Positions 1 to 8,954 of a DNA stretch of 38,911 nucleotides are shown piece after piece. The notes under the pieces were generated by a model that was not told the origin of the DNA, ran no database searches, and was given only the letters and a program-made list of their open reading frames with translations. Source of the stretch: Candidatus Humimonas hydrogenitrophica (GTDB lineage: Bacteria > Gemmatimonadota > Gemmatimonadetes > Palauibacterales > Palauibacteraceae); assembly GCA_947581615.1 (NCBI GenBank), contig CANPVD010000033.1, forward strand, positions 1 to 38,911, given 5' to 3'. Within the stretch, counting starts at the first letter, position 1. The number at the start of each line of letters is the position of its first letter. The position numbers and the translations under genes were made by a program.

Positions 1-1
1 C

Positions 2-886
2 GCCCTGGTCGGGTTCGCGCTGGTCTCGGTGGGGAGCCACTCGGTGCGCTGGGGCGTGGTCGCCAAGGTCTCGGCCAGCTGGGTCCTCTCTCCGATCCTG
101 GGCGCCATGGTCGCAGCCGGGATGTTCCTGTTCGTCTCCCACGGTATACTCCGACGGGAGGATCCCGCGGGAGCCACCCGGAGGCTGGGTCCACACCTGG
201 TGGGAGCCGTGGCGTTCCTGCTGGTCCTGAGCTTCATCTACAAGGTCCTGGGCCACATCATCACCTCGCCCCCCTGGTGGTCGGTCGTCGGCGTGGCGGC
301 GGTCCTGGCGGGCCTCGCCTTCCTGATGACGAAAGCCCTCATCGAACGGGGATGGCAGCAGCCGGAACAGCCCTTCGCGTACGTGGAGCGGGTGTTCGGC
401 CGGCTCCAGATCGTCACGGCCTGCTATGTGGCGTTCGCGCACGGGGCCAACGACGTGGCCAACGCCGTGGGCCCGGCGGCCGCGGTCGTGCAGATCCACT
501 CCCTCGGGTCGCTGCCCCCGAACGTCCCGGTGCCGGAGTGGATCCTGGTCGCGGGCGGCATCGGGATCGTGGTGGGCCTGGCCACCTGGGGCTACAAGGT
601 CATCGCCACGGTGGGCGGGGCGATCACCGAGCTCACCCCGACCCGGGGTTTCAGCGCCGAGTTCGGCGCCGCCACCACCGTGCTGGTCGCGTCGCGCATG
701 GGGCTCCCCGTCTCGACGACCCACTGCCTCGTGGGCGCGGTGATCGGCGTGGGGCTGGCCCGGGGGCTGGCGGCGATCAACCTGCGCATGGTCGGGCGCA
801 TCGTGAATTCCTGGATCGTGACGCTCCCGGTCGCGGGAGCCCTGGCGGTGGGCCTGTTCGAGGTGCTGCGGTACTTCCTGGCTTGA
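2..886 (+). CDS. Inorganic phosphate transporter, PiT family (5' end outside window)
   Basis: The reading frame is already open at base 2, so the N-terminus lies upstream of the window; the in-window GTG at 29 is not the true start. The product is a multi-helix integral membrane permease that, by family knowledge, imports phosphate with a cation. The ASWVLSPILG segment near the window start and the GANDVANAVGPAAA and GLPVSTTHCLVGAV segments further on are the signature repeats of the PiT/Pho-4 family. These two repeats carry the transport path. It ends with TGA at 884-886, and a 6-bp hairpin (896-901 with 911-916) follows, possibly a weak terminator. The neighbour mutL is not functionally related. 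Confidence 0.9.
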   Translation, partial: ALVGFALVSVGSHSVRWGVVAKVSASWVLSPILGAMVAAGMFLFVSHGILRREDPAGATRRLGPHLVGAVAFLLVLSFIYKVLGHIITSPPWWSVVGVAAVLAGLAFLMTKALIERGWQQPEQPFAYVERVFGRLQIVTACYVAFAHGANDVANAVGPAAAVVQIHSLGSLPPNVPVPEWILVAGGIGIVVGLATWGYKVIATVGGAITELTPTRGFSAEFGAATTVLVASRMGLPVSTTHCLVGAVIGVGLARGLAAINLRMVGRIVNSWIVTLPVAGALAVGLFEVLRYFLA

Positions 887-1046
887 GGCGTCGATCCTCG
901 GAGACGGCCGCCGAGGGGCACGGCCGGTTGAGCCCGACGGGTTCCGGGAGTAGCTTCGGCGCCGCCGGCAGGCGCGGTAGCGACGGCTCCGCCCGTGACC
1001 CGGCAGGATCCATCTCCCGACCCGAACAGCGAAGGCCCCTTTCCGC

Positions 1047-2861
1047 ATGACGCGCCGCATCCACATCCTCCCCGACCGGGTCGCCAACCAGATCGCCGCC
1101 GGCGAAGTGGTCGAGCGCCCGGCCTCGGTGGTCAAGGAGCTGGTCGAAAACGCGCTCGACGCCGCCAGCCAGCGGATCGAGGTGTCGCTGCGCGGCGGCG
1201 GTAAGACCGAGATCCGGGTGGCCGACGATGGAAGCGGCATGGAGCGGGAGGACGCCCTCCTCGCCCTCGACCGCCACGCCACCAGCAAGATCCGCGAGGC
1301 CGAGGACCTGCACCGTGTTTCCTCCTTCGGCTTCCGGGGGGAGGCGCTCCCCTCCATCGCGGCCGTGAGCCGATTCGAGCTCGAAACGGCACCCGCCGCC
1401 GGCGGCGTCGGTACCCGGATCCGGGTGCGGAGTGGGCGGGTCGGGTCGGTGGACGACGCGGCCCGGCGGCCGGGCACGACGGTCACGGTGCGGGCCCTGT
1501 TCGGGGACCTGCCGGCGCGCGCCAAGTTCCTGAGGTCGGCCTCGGGCGAAACGCGGGCGTGCAGCGAGGCCGTCTTGCTGCTGGCGCTGGCCAACCTGCC
1601 GGTGGCCTTCCGGCTCGAGTCCAACGGCCGGGTGCTCCTCGATCTCCCGTCCGCCGGGAGTCTGCGTGCGCGCGTGGCCGACTTGTGGGGGGAGGAATCG
1701 GCGGCGGAGTTGCTCGAGGTCGACCGCTCGACGGGCGAGATCCGGGTCGGGGGCCTGATCCAGCGTCCGGAGGCGGCGGGACGGGGGACCAGCCGCCGCT
1801 ACCTGTTCGTGAACGGGCGTCCGTTCCGCTCCGCGGCCCTCCACCGGATGGTGGACGAAGCCTATCGGACGACCGTCCCGGGACAGGTCCGCCCGGCCTT
1901 CCTCCTCTATCTGAGCGTCGAGCCGCGAGAGGTGGACGTCAACGTCCACCCGGCCAAGGCGGAGGTGCGCTTCCGGGACCGACCCGCCGTCGAGGCGGCC
2001 CTACGGTCCGCGGTGCGGGTGGGGCTGGGTGGCCTGGAGAGCGCGGCGCCCGCGAAGCCGGAAGGCGCAGGGACCGCCGGGGTCGCCGCGCCGGCCCGCC
2101 CGGCCGCGGCTTCCGCCGTCCGGGAGCGGGGCCCCGGTGGCGACGCCGGCGCGGCGGATGCCTCTCACCGGAGCCACGACCGGCCGTCTCCGTCCCAGCT
2201 CGCCCTGTTCGTGCCGGGGGGCGCGCGGACCGGCGAGGACCGATCCGCCGCCGGGGAGGAGGCGCCCGGCGCGCCCGCCGTGCGCCGACGACCCCTGCTG
2301 TGGCAGCTCCACGACCGTTACATCCTGGCCTCGGTACGCGACGGCCTCCTCCTCATCGACCAGCACTCCGCCCACGAGCGGGTCCTGTTCGAGGAGATCA
2401 TGCGCCGCTTCGAAAAGGGAAGGGGGGCCTCGCAGCGGCTGCTGTTCCCGGTGACCCTGCGCCTCGGGCCCGATGAGTACGCGGCGGTCGAGGAGCTGGC
2501 GGGCCTGCTCCGGCAGACCGGGTTCGAGATCGAGCCGTTCGGCGACCGGACCGTGATCATCCACGCCGGACCGCAGCCCCATCCCGGCTTCGATGCCGAG
2601 GGGTGCTTCCGGGCCATGATCGACGAGCTCACCCACGGCTCGCCTCTGGTGGACTCGGCCCGCAACCAGCACGAGCGCATCGCCAAGAGCCTGGCGTGCA
2701 AGGGGGCGATCAAGGCGGGACAGCCCCTGACCTTCGACGAGATGGCCGAGCTCGTCGATCGCCTGTTCGCCACCGAGCTCCCGGGCCACGACGTGCACGG
2801 GCGGCCGACGATCCTGCGGCTCACCCTGGAGGAGCTCGAGCGTCGCTTCGGTCGAACGTGA
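1047..2861 (+). CDS. mutL: DNA mismatch repair protein MutL
   Basis: MutL couples mismatch recognition by MutS to strand excision. The 604-residue protein shows the GHKL ATPase at the N-terminus: ELVENALDA at residues 31-39, DDGSGM near 60 and FGFRGEAL near 95. A low-complexity Ala/Pro/Arg linker covers about residues 330-415, followed by the dimerisation domain. That domain keeps a version of the endonuclease motif DQHA-x2-E-x4-E, here DQHSAHERVLFE from residue 438, and an ACKGAIKAG segment at 550. The usual CPHGRP motif reads DVHGRP at 582-587, so the metal-binding Cys is missing. The ATG is preceded only by a weak GAAGG. Its stop overlaps the miaA start (GTGA), the same gene order as mutL-miaA in Escherichia coli. 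Confidence 0.97.
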   Translation: MTRRIHILPDRVANQIAAGEVVERPASVVKELVENALDAASQRIEVSLRGGGKTEIRVADDGSGMEREDALLALDRHATSKIREAEDLHRVSSFGFRGEALPSIAAVSRFELETAPAAGGVGTRIRVRSGRVGSVDDAARRPGTTVTVRALFGDLPARAKFLRSASGETRACSEAVLLLALANLPVAFRLESNGRVLLDLPSAGSLRARVADLWGEESAAELLEVDRSTGEIRVGGLIQRPEAAGRGTSRRYLFVNGRPFRSAALHRMVDEAYRTTVPGQVRPAFLLYLSVEPREVDVNVHPAKAEVRFRDRPAVEAALRSAVRVGLGGLESAAPAKPEGAGTAGVAAPARPAAASAVRERGPGGDAGAADASHRSHDRPSPSQLALFVPGGARTGEDRSAAGEEAPGAPAVRRRPLLWQLHDRYILASVRDGLLLIDQHSAHERVLFEEIMRRFEKGRGASQRLLFPVTLRLGPDEYAAVEELAGLLRQTGFEIEPFGDRTVIIHAGPQPHPGFDAEGCFRAMIDELTHGSPLVDSARNQHERIAKSLACKGAIKAGQPLTFDEMAELVDRLFATELPGHDVHGRPTILRLTLEELERRFGRT

Positions 2862-3844
2862 GGGACGCGCGGCGCCGCGTGGACACCGGCGGCGCGCTCC
2901 CGGTCGGGCTCGCTCTCGTCGGCCCCACGGCGACCGGAAAGAGCGAGCTCGCGGTGGCCGTGGCGGCGGCGCTCGACGGCGAGGTGATCTCCGTCGACAG
3001 CCGCCAGGCGTATCGCGGCCTCGAGGTGGGGACCGCGGCGCCCACTCCGGCCCAGCGGGAGGCGGTGGCTCATCACGGGGTCGCCTTCCTGGATCCGGGC
3101 GAGCGCTACTCGGCCGGCCACTTCTCGCGGCTGGCGCGCGGGTGGATCGAGGAGATCCGGGCTCGGGGGCGCGTTCCGATCCTGGCCGGCGGGACCGGCT
3201 TCTTCCTGGCCGCGCTCACCGACCCGGTGTTCCGCGAGCCGCCCCTGGACGCCGGTCGGCGGGAGTCCCTGCGCGGGTGGCTGGAAGCCCGCCCCCCGGG
3301 TGAGCTCCGGCGCTGGACCGCCCGGCTCGACCCGGACCTGTCTCGCACGCTGGACGCCCTCGACCCGCAGCGCTGCGTCCGCACCCTGGAGCTGGCCCTC
3401 CTCGCCGGTCGTCCGGTCACCTGGTGGCAGGCACACGGTGACCCGGAGGCCCCTCCGCTGCTCCTCCTGGTGTTCGCGCTCGAGCTGTCTCCGGCGAAGC
3501 TCCGGGAGAGGATCCGGGCGCGCACCCGCCGGCTGGTCGAGGGCGGCTGGCCGGCGGAGGTCCGACGGCTCCTGGCCGCCGGAGCCGGGGAGGGAGACCC
3601 GGCCCTCAGCGCGCTCGGCTACCCGGAGGTCGCGCGACTGGTGCGCGGGGAATGCGACGCCGCCGAGGTGATCGAGGCCGTGACGACGCTGACGTGGCAG
3701 TACGCGCGGCGGCAGCGGACCTGGTTTCGCCACCAACTCCCCGGGACCGCGGTGCGGCTCGATGCCGAGCGGCCGACCGGAGAGCTGGTGGCCAGGGTGG
3801 TGGCGGACTGGCGTGAGGCGGTGGACGCCCCCGGCGGCTCCTAG
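2858..3844 (+). CDS. miaA: tRNA dimethylallyltransferase MiaA
   Basis: MiaA transfers a dimethylallyl group to A37 of tRNAs that read codons starting with U. The P-loop GPTATGKS lies at residues 22-29, followed by the DSRQAYRGLEVGTA region and GGTGFFLAAL, all typical of the family; 328 residues is a normal length. The GTG at 2858 was chosen because it overlaps the mutL stop as GTGA, suggesting translational coupling; a GTG at 2879 is the alternative. The stop TAG at 3842-3844 sits in the palindrome CTAG, which also supplies the stop of the convergent gene on the minus strand, so the two coding regions overlap by four bases. Confidence 0.96.
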   Translation: MRDARRRVDTGGALPVGLALVGPTATGKSELAVAVAAALDGEVISVDSRQAYRGLEVGTAAPTPAQREAVAHHGVAFLDPGERYSAGHFSRLARGWIEEIRARGRVPILAGGTGFFLAALTDPVFREPPLDAGRRESLRGWLEARPPGELRRWTARLDPDLSRTLDALDPQRCVRTLELALLAGRPVTWWQAHGDPEAPPLLLLVFALELSPAKLRERIRARTRRLVEGGWPAEVRRLLAAGAGEGDPALSALGYPEVARLVRGECDAAEVIEAVTTLTWQYARRQRTWFRHQLPGTAVRLDAERPTGELVARVVADWREAVDAPGGS

Positions 3845-4398
3845 CCGCCGTCGGTGGCCGTGTCGCCGGTGGCCGTGTCGCCGGTGGCCGGCGCGAACAG
3901 CTGCGTGTGGATGCGCCAGCGGTCGTGGCTCAGCCGACGCAGAGACATCACGAAGGTGCCGCGCTCGGTGCGTCCGGCGGCATCGTTGTATCGATAGTCG
4001 CCGAGCACGAAAGCCAGGTTCTCTCCGGCGTCGAAGTCCCGGATCTGGAGGCCCATCGAGCCCACCCGCGCCAGCATGTCGCGGTACGTCACCTCGATCG
4101 CCTTCTTCCCCTCGATCATCGGACCGCCCGGAACGAGCTGGATGTGGGCGCTGTCCGCGTACTGCCCGGCCAGGGCGCCGGCGTCGTCGTTGGTCCAGTC
4201 GTCCTGCCACTGGGCCAGCTGGCGCGAAATGGCGACCATCGCCTCGGCCCGCACCCGTGCCAGGCCCGCCTTGAAGCGCGACAGCTGCTCTCCCGGCCTG
4301 CCGCCCGGCACCTGGGCGACGGACGGAGCGGTGGGAGCGAGGACGAGCCCGAGGAAGAGGAGGGTGGGAAGGGCGATTCGGACACGGTATCGGGACAT
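3841..4398 (-). CDS. Secreted SnoaL/DUF4440-like protein
   Basis: The 185-residue product begins with a signal peptide (hydrophobic core LPTLLFLGLVLAP, probable cleavage after SVAQ). The mature part fits the NTF2/SnoaL-like fold: the DWTNDDAGALAGQYADSA segment, GKKAIEVTYRDML, and a closing strand RWRIHTQLF. Such domains are small binding or isomerase-like scaffolds; no substrate can be named. The C-terminal tail TGDTATGDTATDGG is encoded by about 2.7 copies of a 15-bp tandem repeat at roughly 3853-3890. GGAG at 4411-4414 precedes the ATG, and a perfect 10-bp hairpin (4420-4445) stands just upstream in its leader. Convergent with miaA. Confidence 0.75.
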   Translation of the reverse strand: MSRYRVRIALPTLLFLGLVLAPTAPSVAQVPGGRPGEQLSRFKAGLARVRAEAMVAISRQLAQWQDDWTNDDAGALAGQYADSAHIQLVPGGPMIEGKKAIEVTYRDMLARVGSMGLQIRDFDAGENLAFVLGDYRYNDAAGRTERGTFVMSLRRLSHDRWRIHTQLFAPATGDTATGDTATDGG

Positions 4399-4707
4399 GA
4401 CGGTAGCTCCGGAGTTTGGGCCGGCGGCCCGGGGAGGCCGCCGGCTTAAAGCGGCCTCCGATCCAGGAGCCGACGAGGCCGCGAAGTTCGTGAAAAACGA
4501 TGGCGCTTCGTGCCACGGAGGGCAAGCCGCGCGGCGACCGGAGGCCGCACGGGCCCTCCCGGCATGCACCGGCTCCGGACGCGCGGCCGCCGCGTGCCTA
4601 CGGCTGGACGACCGGGGGCCGGCGGGCGAAGTTGCACGCCATGCGAGGATGCGGCGCGCGCCTCGGGACGCGGCACGAGCGGGATCGAAGGCCCGGCGGG
4701 AGGCTGG
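4399..4707. other. Divergent intergenic region between SnoaL-like gene and bshA
   Basis: This 309-base gap must hold the start signals of two divergent genes. It contains a perfect inverted repeat, GCCGGCGGCC at 4420-4429 and its complement at 4436-4445, separated by six bases. No convincing -35/-10 pair was found on either strand. Open reading frames crossing the gap have no recognisable product and are best explained by the high GC content. Confidence 0.5.
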
Positions 4708-5931
4708 ATGAAGGTCGGAATCACCTGTTATCCGACGTACGGGGGATCGGGGGCGGTGGCCACCGAGCTCGGTCTGGAGCTCGCTCATCGGGGGCACGAG
4801 GTGCACTTCGTCTCCTACGCGCAGCCCTTCCGGCTGACCAGCTTCCGCCCGGGCGTCTTCTTCCACGAGGTGGAGATGATGCCCTACCCGTTGTTCGAGT
4901 ACCCTCCGTACTCGCTGGCGCTGGCCGTGGCCCTCCACAGGGTCACGCTCGACCACGCCCTCGATCTCCTGCACGTGCACTATGCGGTGCCGCACGCCAC
5001 CAGCGCCTGGGTCGCGCGCGAGATGCTCCGGGCGGACGGGGGGGACGTGAAGATCATCACGACGCTTCACGGAACCGACATCACGCTCGTGGGCCAGGAC
5101 CCCTCGTTCGAGCCGATCACCCGATTCTCGATCGAGCGCTCCGACGGCCTGACGGCCGTGTCCGAGCACCTCAAGCAGCGCACGCTGGATGCCTTCGGCT
5201 GTGACGGCCGCCGCATCCAGGTCGTACCGAACTTCATCGACCCGTCCCGTTACGATCGGGAGAACACCCCATGTCACCGGGGTGACCTGGTCCGTGCCGG
5301 AGAGCGGCTGGTGATGCACATCTCCAATTTCCGCAAGGTGAAGCGGGTGGACGACGTGGTCCGGGTGTTCGCGCGGATCCAGGCCAGGGTTCCGTCCCGT
5401 CTCGTGCTCATCGGAGACGGTCCGGAACGCGCCACGGCCGTTCAGGTGGCGGAGCAGGAGGGCGTGACCGACCGGACGATGTTCCTGGGCAAGCTGGAGT
5501 CGGTGGCCGAGCTCCTCTCCTGCGCCGATCTCTTCCTGCTGCCGAGCGAGGAGGAGTCGTTCGGGCTCGTGGCGCTGGAGGCGCAGGCCAGCGGTGTCCC
5601 GGTCGTGGGATCGGCCGGGAGCGGCCTCGACGAGGTGCTCGAAGGTGGCGTGACGGGATGGCTCCACCCGGTGGGTGACGTGGAAGCCATGGCCGCGAGT
5701 GGGATCCGCGTCCTCGACGACGCTGACCTGTGGATCCGGACCTCGAACGCCGCGCGGGAGCGAGCGGCAGGCCGATTTGCGGCGGATCGCATCGTGCCGC
5801 TGTACGAGGCCTTCTACGAGGAGGTCATGGCCGGCGGCGGAGGTCGAACCCGGGGGACCGACGCGGGCGCGCCGGGCGCGAACGGGACGCTGGAGCCCGG
5901 GGCGGAGCCCGGGCGCGGAGAGGCGGGGTGA
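4708..5931 (+). CDS. bshA: N-acetyl-alpha-D-glucosaminyl L-malate synthase BshA
   Basis: BshA is a GT4-family glycosyltransferase that joins UDP-GlcNAc and L-malate, the first step of bacillithiol synthesis. The protein opens with KVGITCYPTYGGSGAVATEL, whose GGSG loop is typical of BshA. It has the family segments THGTDITLVG and FSIERSDGLTAVSEHLK, and the GT4 E-x7-E motif at residues 283-291 (EEESFGLVALE). The ATG at 4708 was chosen over longer in-frame starts because homology begins there and a GGGAGG stands just upstream. The C-terminal 30 residues (Gly/Pro/Ala rich) are probably disordered. The stop overlaps nadC as GTGA. BshB and BshC are not in the window. Confidence 0.9.
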   Translation: MKVGITCYPTYGGSGAVATELGLELAHRGHEVHFVSYAQPFRLTSFRPGVFFHEVEMMPYPLFEYPPYSLALAVALHRVTLDHALDLLHVHYAVPHATSAWVAREMLRADGGDVKIITTLHGTDITLVGQDPSFEPITRFSIERSDGLTAVSEHLKQRTLDAFGCDGRRIQVVPNFIDPSRYDRENTPCHRGDLVRAGERLVMHISNFRKVKRVDDVVRVFARIQARVPSRLVLIGDGPERATAVQVAEQEGVTDRTMFLGKLESVAELLSCADLFLLPSEEESFGLVALEAQASGVPVVGSAGSGLDEVLEGGVTGWLHPVGDVEAMAASGIRVLDDADLWIRTSNAARERAAGRFAADRIVPLYEAFYEEVMAGGGGRTRGTDAGAPGANGTLEPGAEPGRGEAG

Positions 5932-6794
5932 TCCGCGCGCGGCGGGGGTCGCTCCGTCCGGATGAGCTGGTGGCCGCGGCGCTCGCGGAGGACATCGGCG
6001 ACGGCGATCGCACGACAGCGTGGACGGTCCCGGACGATCTGCCGGGACGGGCCCGCATCATCGCTCGGGAGGCCGGCGTCGTGGCCGGCACGCGCGTCGC
6101 CGGGGCGACCTTCCTCGCGGTGGAGCCGGCCCTGGAGCTGCGCTGGGAGCGTGAGGACGGAGAGGCGGTGAGCGCGGAGGAGACCGTGATGACCGTGAGT
6201 GGTCCGCTCGGAGGCGTGCTCACCGCCGAGCGGACGGCCCTCAACTTCCTGGCCCGCCTGTCGGGGATCGCTACGCTGACCGCCCGGTTTGCGGAAGCGG
6301 TCCGGGGCACCGGCTGCAGGGTGACGGACACCCGCAAGACCACCCCGGGCTGGAGGACCCTGGAGAAGGCCGCCACGGCAGCGGGCGGGGCCGTGAACCA
6401 CCGCATGGGCCTGTACGACATGGTGCTCGTCAAGGAGAACCACATCCGGGCGGCCGGCGGCATCGGACCGGCCCTGCAGCGCGTGCGGGAGCCGGCCGCG
6501 CGGGAGGGCCTCGAGGTCGAGATCGAGGTCACCTCCCTCGAGGAGCTGGAGGAAGCGCTGGAGGCGGCGCCGGACCGGATCCTGCTGGACAACATGGACC
6601 CCTCGTCGCTGCGTAGCGCGGTCGGGCGGGTCCGGCGGCGTTCCGGGCCCCGGCCCCTCCTCGAGGCATCCGGGGGGGTCGATCTCGAATCCGTGCGCGA
6701 GGTGGCGGGGACCGGGGTCGACCTGGTCTCGGTCGGGGCTCTCACCCACTCCGCGCCCGCCCTCGATCTGTCCCTGCTGGTGGAGGCTGGATGA
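5928..6794 (+). CDS. nadC: Nicotinate-nucleotide pyrophosphorylase (quinolinate phosphoribosyltransferase)
   Basis: NadC converts quinolinate and PRPP to nicotinate mononucleotide in de novo NAD synthesis. The 288-residue protein has the expected motifs: LNFLARLSGIATLT, the PRPP-binding TDTRKTTPG, HRMGLYDMVLVKENHI, ILLDNMDP and the closing LEASGGVDLESV segment. The GTG at 5928 overlaps the bshA stop (GTGA), and homology to the family starts about eight residues later, so this start is favoured. NadA and NadB are not in the window. The stop overlaps the birA ATG (ATGA). Confidence 0.96.
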   Translation: MIRARRGSLRPDELVAAALAEDIGDGDRTTAWTVPDDLPGRARIIAREAGVVAGTRVAGATFLAVEPALELRWEREDGEAVSAEETVMTVSGPLGGVLTAERTALNFLARLSGIATLTARFAEAVRGTGCRVTDTRKTTPGWRTLEKAATAAGGAVNHRMGLYDMVLVKENHIRAAGGIGPALQRVREPAAREGLEVEIEVTSLEELEEALEAAPDRILLDNMDPSSLRSAVGRVRRRSGPRPLLEASGGVDLESVREVAGTGVDLVSVGALTHSAPALDLSLLVEAG

Positions 6795-7597
6795 CGACAA
6801 GGAAGGCGAAGACGTGGGCCGGCCTGTCGGCCGCGGAGCTCCGAGACCGCTGGAATCGAGAGGACGTCCACCTGTACGGCGCCGTGGACTCCACCAACGA
6901 CCTGGCCCGGGAGCTGGCCGACGGGGGCGCGCCCGCGGGCACCGTGGTCCTGGCTCGCGAGCAGAAGGGGGGACGGGGCCGCGCGGGGCGCTCGTGGCAC
7001 TCGCCGGCGGGCGGGCTCTACTTGAGCATGGTGTTCCGTCCGGGCCGGGTGGAGAACCCCGAGCTCCTGCCGCTGCTGGCCGGACTCGGCATCGTGCGCG
7101 AGCTGGAGCGCCGCTTCGAGGGGCTACGGCCCGGGCTCAAGTGGCCCAACGACCTCATGGCCGAGGATCGCAAGGTGGGCGGCATCCTCAGCGAGGCGGT
7201 GTGGGGCGACGAGGGGATCCGCCACCTCGTGATCGGCGCGGGGGTGAACGTGGCGCCGCTGAAGAGCGGAGCCCCGCGCGGCCTCCGGAGCCGCGCCTCC
7301 TCGCTCGAGGCGGTCCTCGAGCGGGACGTGCCGCTCGAGGAGGTCGCCGACGCGGTGATCGCGGGGCTGGAGGCGTTCGTGCCCCGGGCTCCGGAGCGGC
7401 TCGATGCCGCCCTGCTCTCGTTGGCCGACCGCTACGACTGGCTCCGCGACCGCCGGGTGGGGGTCACGCCCCTGGACGGGGGCGACTCGGTGGCCGGAAC
7501 CTGCGTGGGGATCGCGCCGGACGGTGCGCTCCTGTTCCGTCCCGACCGGGGCGCCCTGCGGCGCCTGACTCGGGTGAGCGTGGAGGCGGAGTCGTGA
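6791..7597 (+). CDS. birA: Biotin--[acetyl-CoA-carboxylase] ligase
   Basis: This enzyme activates biotin as biotinyl-AMP and attaches it to carboxylase carrier domains. The sequence has DSTNDLARELA, the nucleotide-binding QKGGRGRAGRSWHSP loop, GGLYLSMVFRP and LKWPNDLM, in the family order, and a short C-terminal domain. At 268 residues it lacks the N-terminal helix-turn-helix of bifunctional BirA repressors, so it is probably only a ligase. Start ATG overlaps the nadC stop, and its own stop overlaps coaX (GTGA), making bshA-nadC-birA-coaX one tightly coupled operon. Confidence 0.95.
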   Translation: MTTRKAKTWAGLSAAELRDRWNREDVHLYGAVDSTNDLARELADGGAPAGTVVLAREQKGGRGRAGRSWHSPAGGLYLSMVFRPGRVENPELLPLLAGLGIVRELERRFEGLRPGLKWPNDLMAEDRKVGGILSEAVWGDEGIRHLVIGAGVNVAPLKSGAPRGLRSRASSLEAVLERDVPLEEVADAVIAGLEAFVPRAPERLDAALLSLADRYDWLRDRRVGVTPLDGGDSVAGTCVGIAPDGALLFRPDRGALRRLTRVSVEAES

Positions 7598-8406
7598 TCC
7601 TGACCATCGACGTCGGGAACACCGAGACGGTGCTCGGTCTGTTCCACGAGCTGGACCCGAAGGTGGAGCCGAGCGAGGCCGGAGCCGACCTGCGGCCCGT
7701 GCACGCCTGGCGCCTGGCCACCGACCGGCGCCGCACGGCCGACGAGCACGCTTCCGTCCTGCAGGGATTCCTGGACCGCTCCCTGTCGCCATCCGACGGC
7801 CCCCTGCGTCGCGGCGTCATGGCCTGTGTGGTGCCCGTGATGGATCGCGTGTGGAAGCGGGCGTGCGAGTCCCTGGGCCTGTCGCTGGTCGCCGTGGACG
7901 CGGACGCGGAGCTGCCCATCCGCCTCGACGTGGAGGACCCGGCGGGCGTGGGCGCCGACCGGATCGTGAACACGCTTGCGGCCGCACGACTGTACGGTCG
8001 GGACACCGTGATCGTCGACCTCGGCACGGCGACGACGTTCGACTGCATCACGGCCGAGGGCGTCTTCCTGGGTGGGGTCATTGCGCCGGGCCCGCGCGCC
8101 GGTCTCGAGCGGCTGACAGAGGCTGCGTCCCGGCTCCCACAGGTGGAGATCGCCGCCCCACCGGTCGTCATCGGCCGCCGTACGGAGGCGTGCTTGAGCT
8201 CGGGCGTGTTCTACTCGATCGTGGACGGGATCGATGGGCTGGTGCGGCGCATCCTGGAAGAATGGGGGCCCGAGGACCCCCTTGTCGTGGCGACCGGTGG
8301 GCTGGTGGGGTTGCTGGCTCCCCACTGCCGCAGCGTGCAGAGGATCGAGCCCCATCTGACCCTGATCGGACTGGCCCTGGCGGACCGGGAGCTGGCGGCG
8401 CGCTGA
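7594..8406 (+). CDS. coaX: Type III pantothenate kinase
   Basis: CoaX phosphorylates pantothenate, the first step of CoA synthesis, and belongs to the ASKHA fold. The phosphate-binding segment ILTIDVGNTETVLGLF is at the very N-terminus, followed by GVGADRIVNTLAA, VDLGTATTFDCI and GGVIAPG, all diagnostic; 270 residues is normal. The GTG start at 7594 overlaps the birA stop. It is the last gene of the bshA-nadC-birA-coaX operon and is convergent with the small membrane protein gene that ends 13 bases downstream. Confidence 0.96.
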   Translation: MILTIDVGNTETVLGLFHELDPKVEPSEAGADLRPVHAWRLATDRRRTADEHASVLQGFLDRSLSPSDGPLRRGVMACVVPVMDRVWKRACESLGLSLVAVDADAELPIRLDVEDPAGVGADRIVNTLAAARLYGRDTVIVDLGTATTFDCITAEGVFLGGVIAPGPRAGLERLTEAASRLPQVEIAAPPVVIGRRTEACLSSGVFYSIVDGIDGLVRRILEEWGPEDPLVVATGGLVGLLAPHCRSVQRIEPHLTLIGLALADRELAAR

Positions 8407-8419
8407 GGCGCCGGCCGTG

Positions 8420-8620
8420 TCAACTCCCGTTCTGGAGGCGCGAGCGGTACTTCTCCGCCAGGTCCGGTCGGACCAGCCTCAGGATGAAGTAGCCGACCAG
8501 GAGCACGAGGGCGACCTTGACCGCCACCATGGCCAGGGGCAGGAGCACCCCGAGCAGCAGCCCCAGGGCCACCATCCCCACGATCCCCACCACGAACAAC
8601 ATCAGCAGCGCACGGATCAT
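8420..8620 (-). CDS. Small membrane protein, hypothetical
   Basis: A 66-residue protein, mostly hydrophobic: residues 2-47 (from IRALLMLFVVGIVG to VLLVGYFILRLV) can form one long or two short membrane helices. They are followed by a basic tail (RPDLAEKYRSRLQNGS). The start at 8620 was chosen because a strong GAGGAGG lies directly upstream on the minus strand; a longer in-frame start at 8734 adds only a charged, unlikely leader. No family was recognised. It might be a stress-related membrane peptide given its place beside groESL, but that is a guess. Confidence 0.6.
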   Translation of the reverse strand: MIRALLMLFVVGIVGMVALGLLLGVLLPLAMVAVKVALVLLVGYFILRLVRPDLAEKYRSRLQNGS

Positions 8621-8954
8621 CGATTCCTCCTCGTCCCGCTCCGGCGCCGCCTCGCAGGGTTGCGACGCGGCACCACGGGTTCCGGGTGCTCGATCCATTC
8701 TCTCAAGTCGCGTGCCGGACTCTCCGGCCCGCACGCCTCCCTACGTGGCCGGATCGCTCCCGGTTTCAGGCGGAATCGGTCGCCGCGGCCGCTGGCGTAC
8801 GTCATTGTGACAGGTTAGCGTCAGGCTGGCAGCCGCGGGGGGGCCGGAGGGGGCCGGCCGCGGGGCCTTATGGCTGGCATGTATAGTGCACTAGGCAGTC
8901 CGCGTGGGATCGAGAGCCCGTTCGGGCCCGCTCCCGTTTTTTCAGACCGTCTTC
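8621..8954. other. Intergenic region upstream of groESL
   Basis: About 330 bases between the small membrane gene (read leftwards) and the CIRCE element. A possible -10 box TATAGT lies at 8882-8887, without a convincing -35 partner. Downstream of it, GAG+GCCCG (8912-8920) can pair with CGGGC+CTC (8923-8933), with mispaired bases between the two helices. A run of six T at 8937-8942 follows, so this part of the leader looks like an imperfect terminator. Confidence 0.4.
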
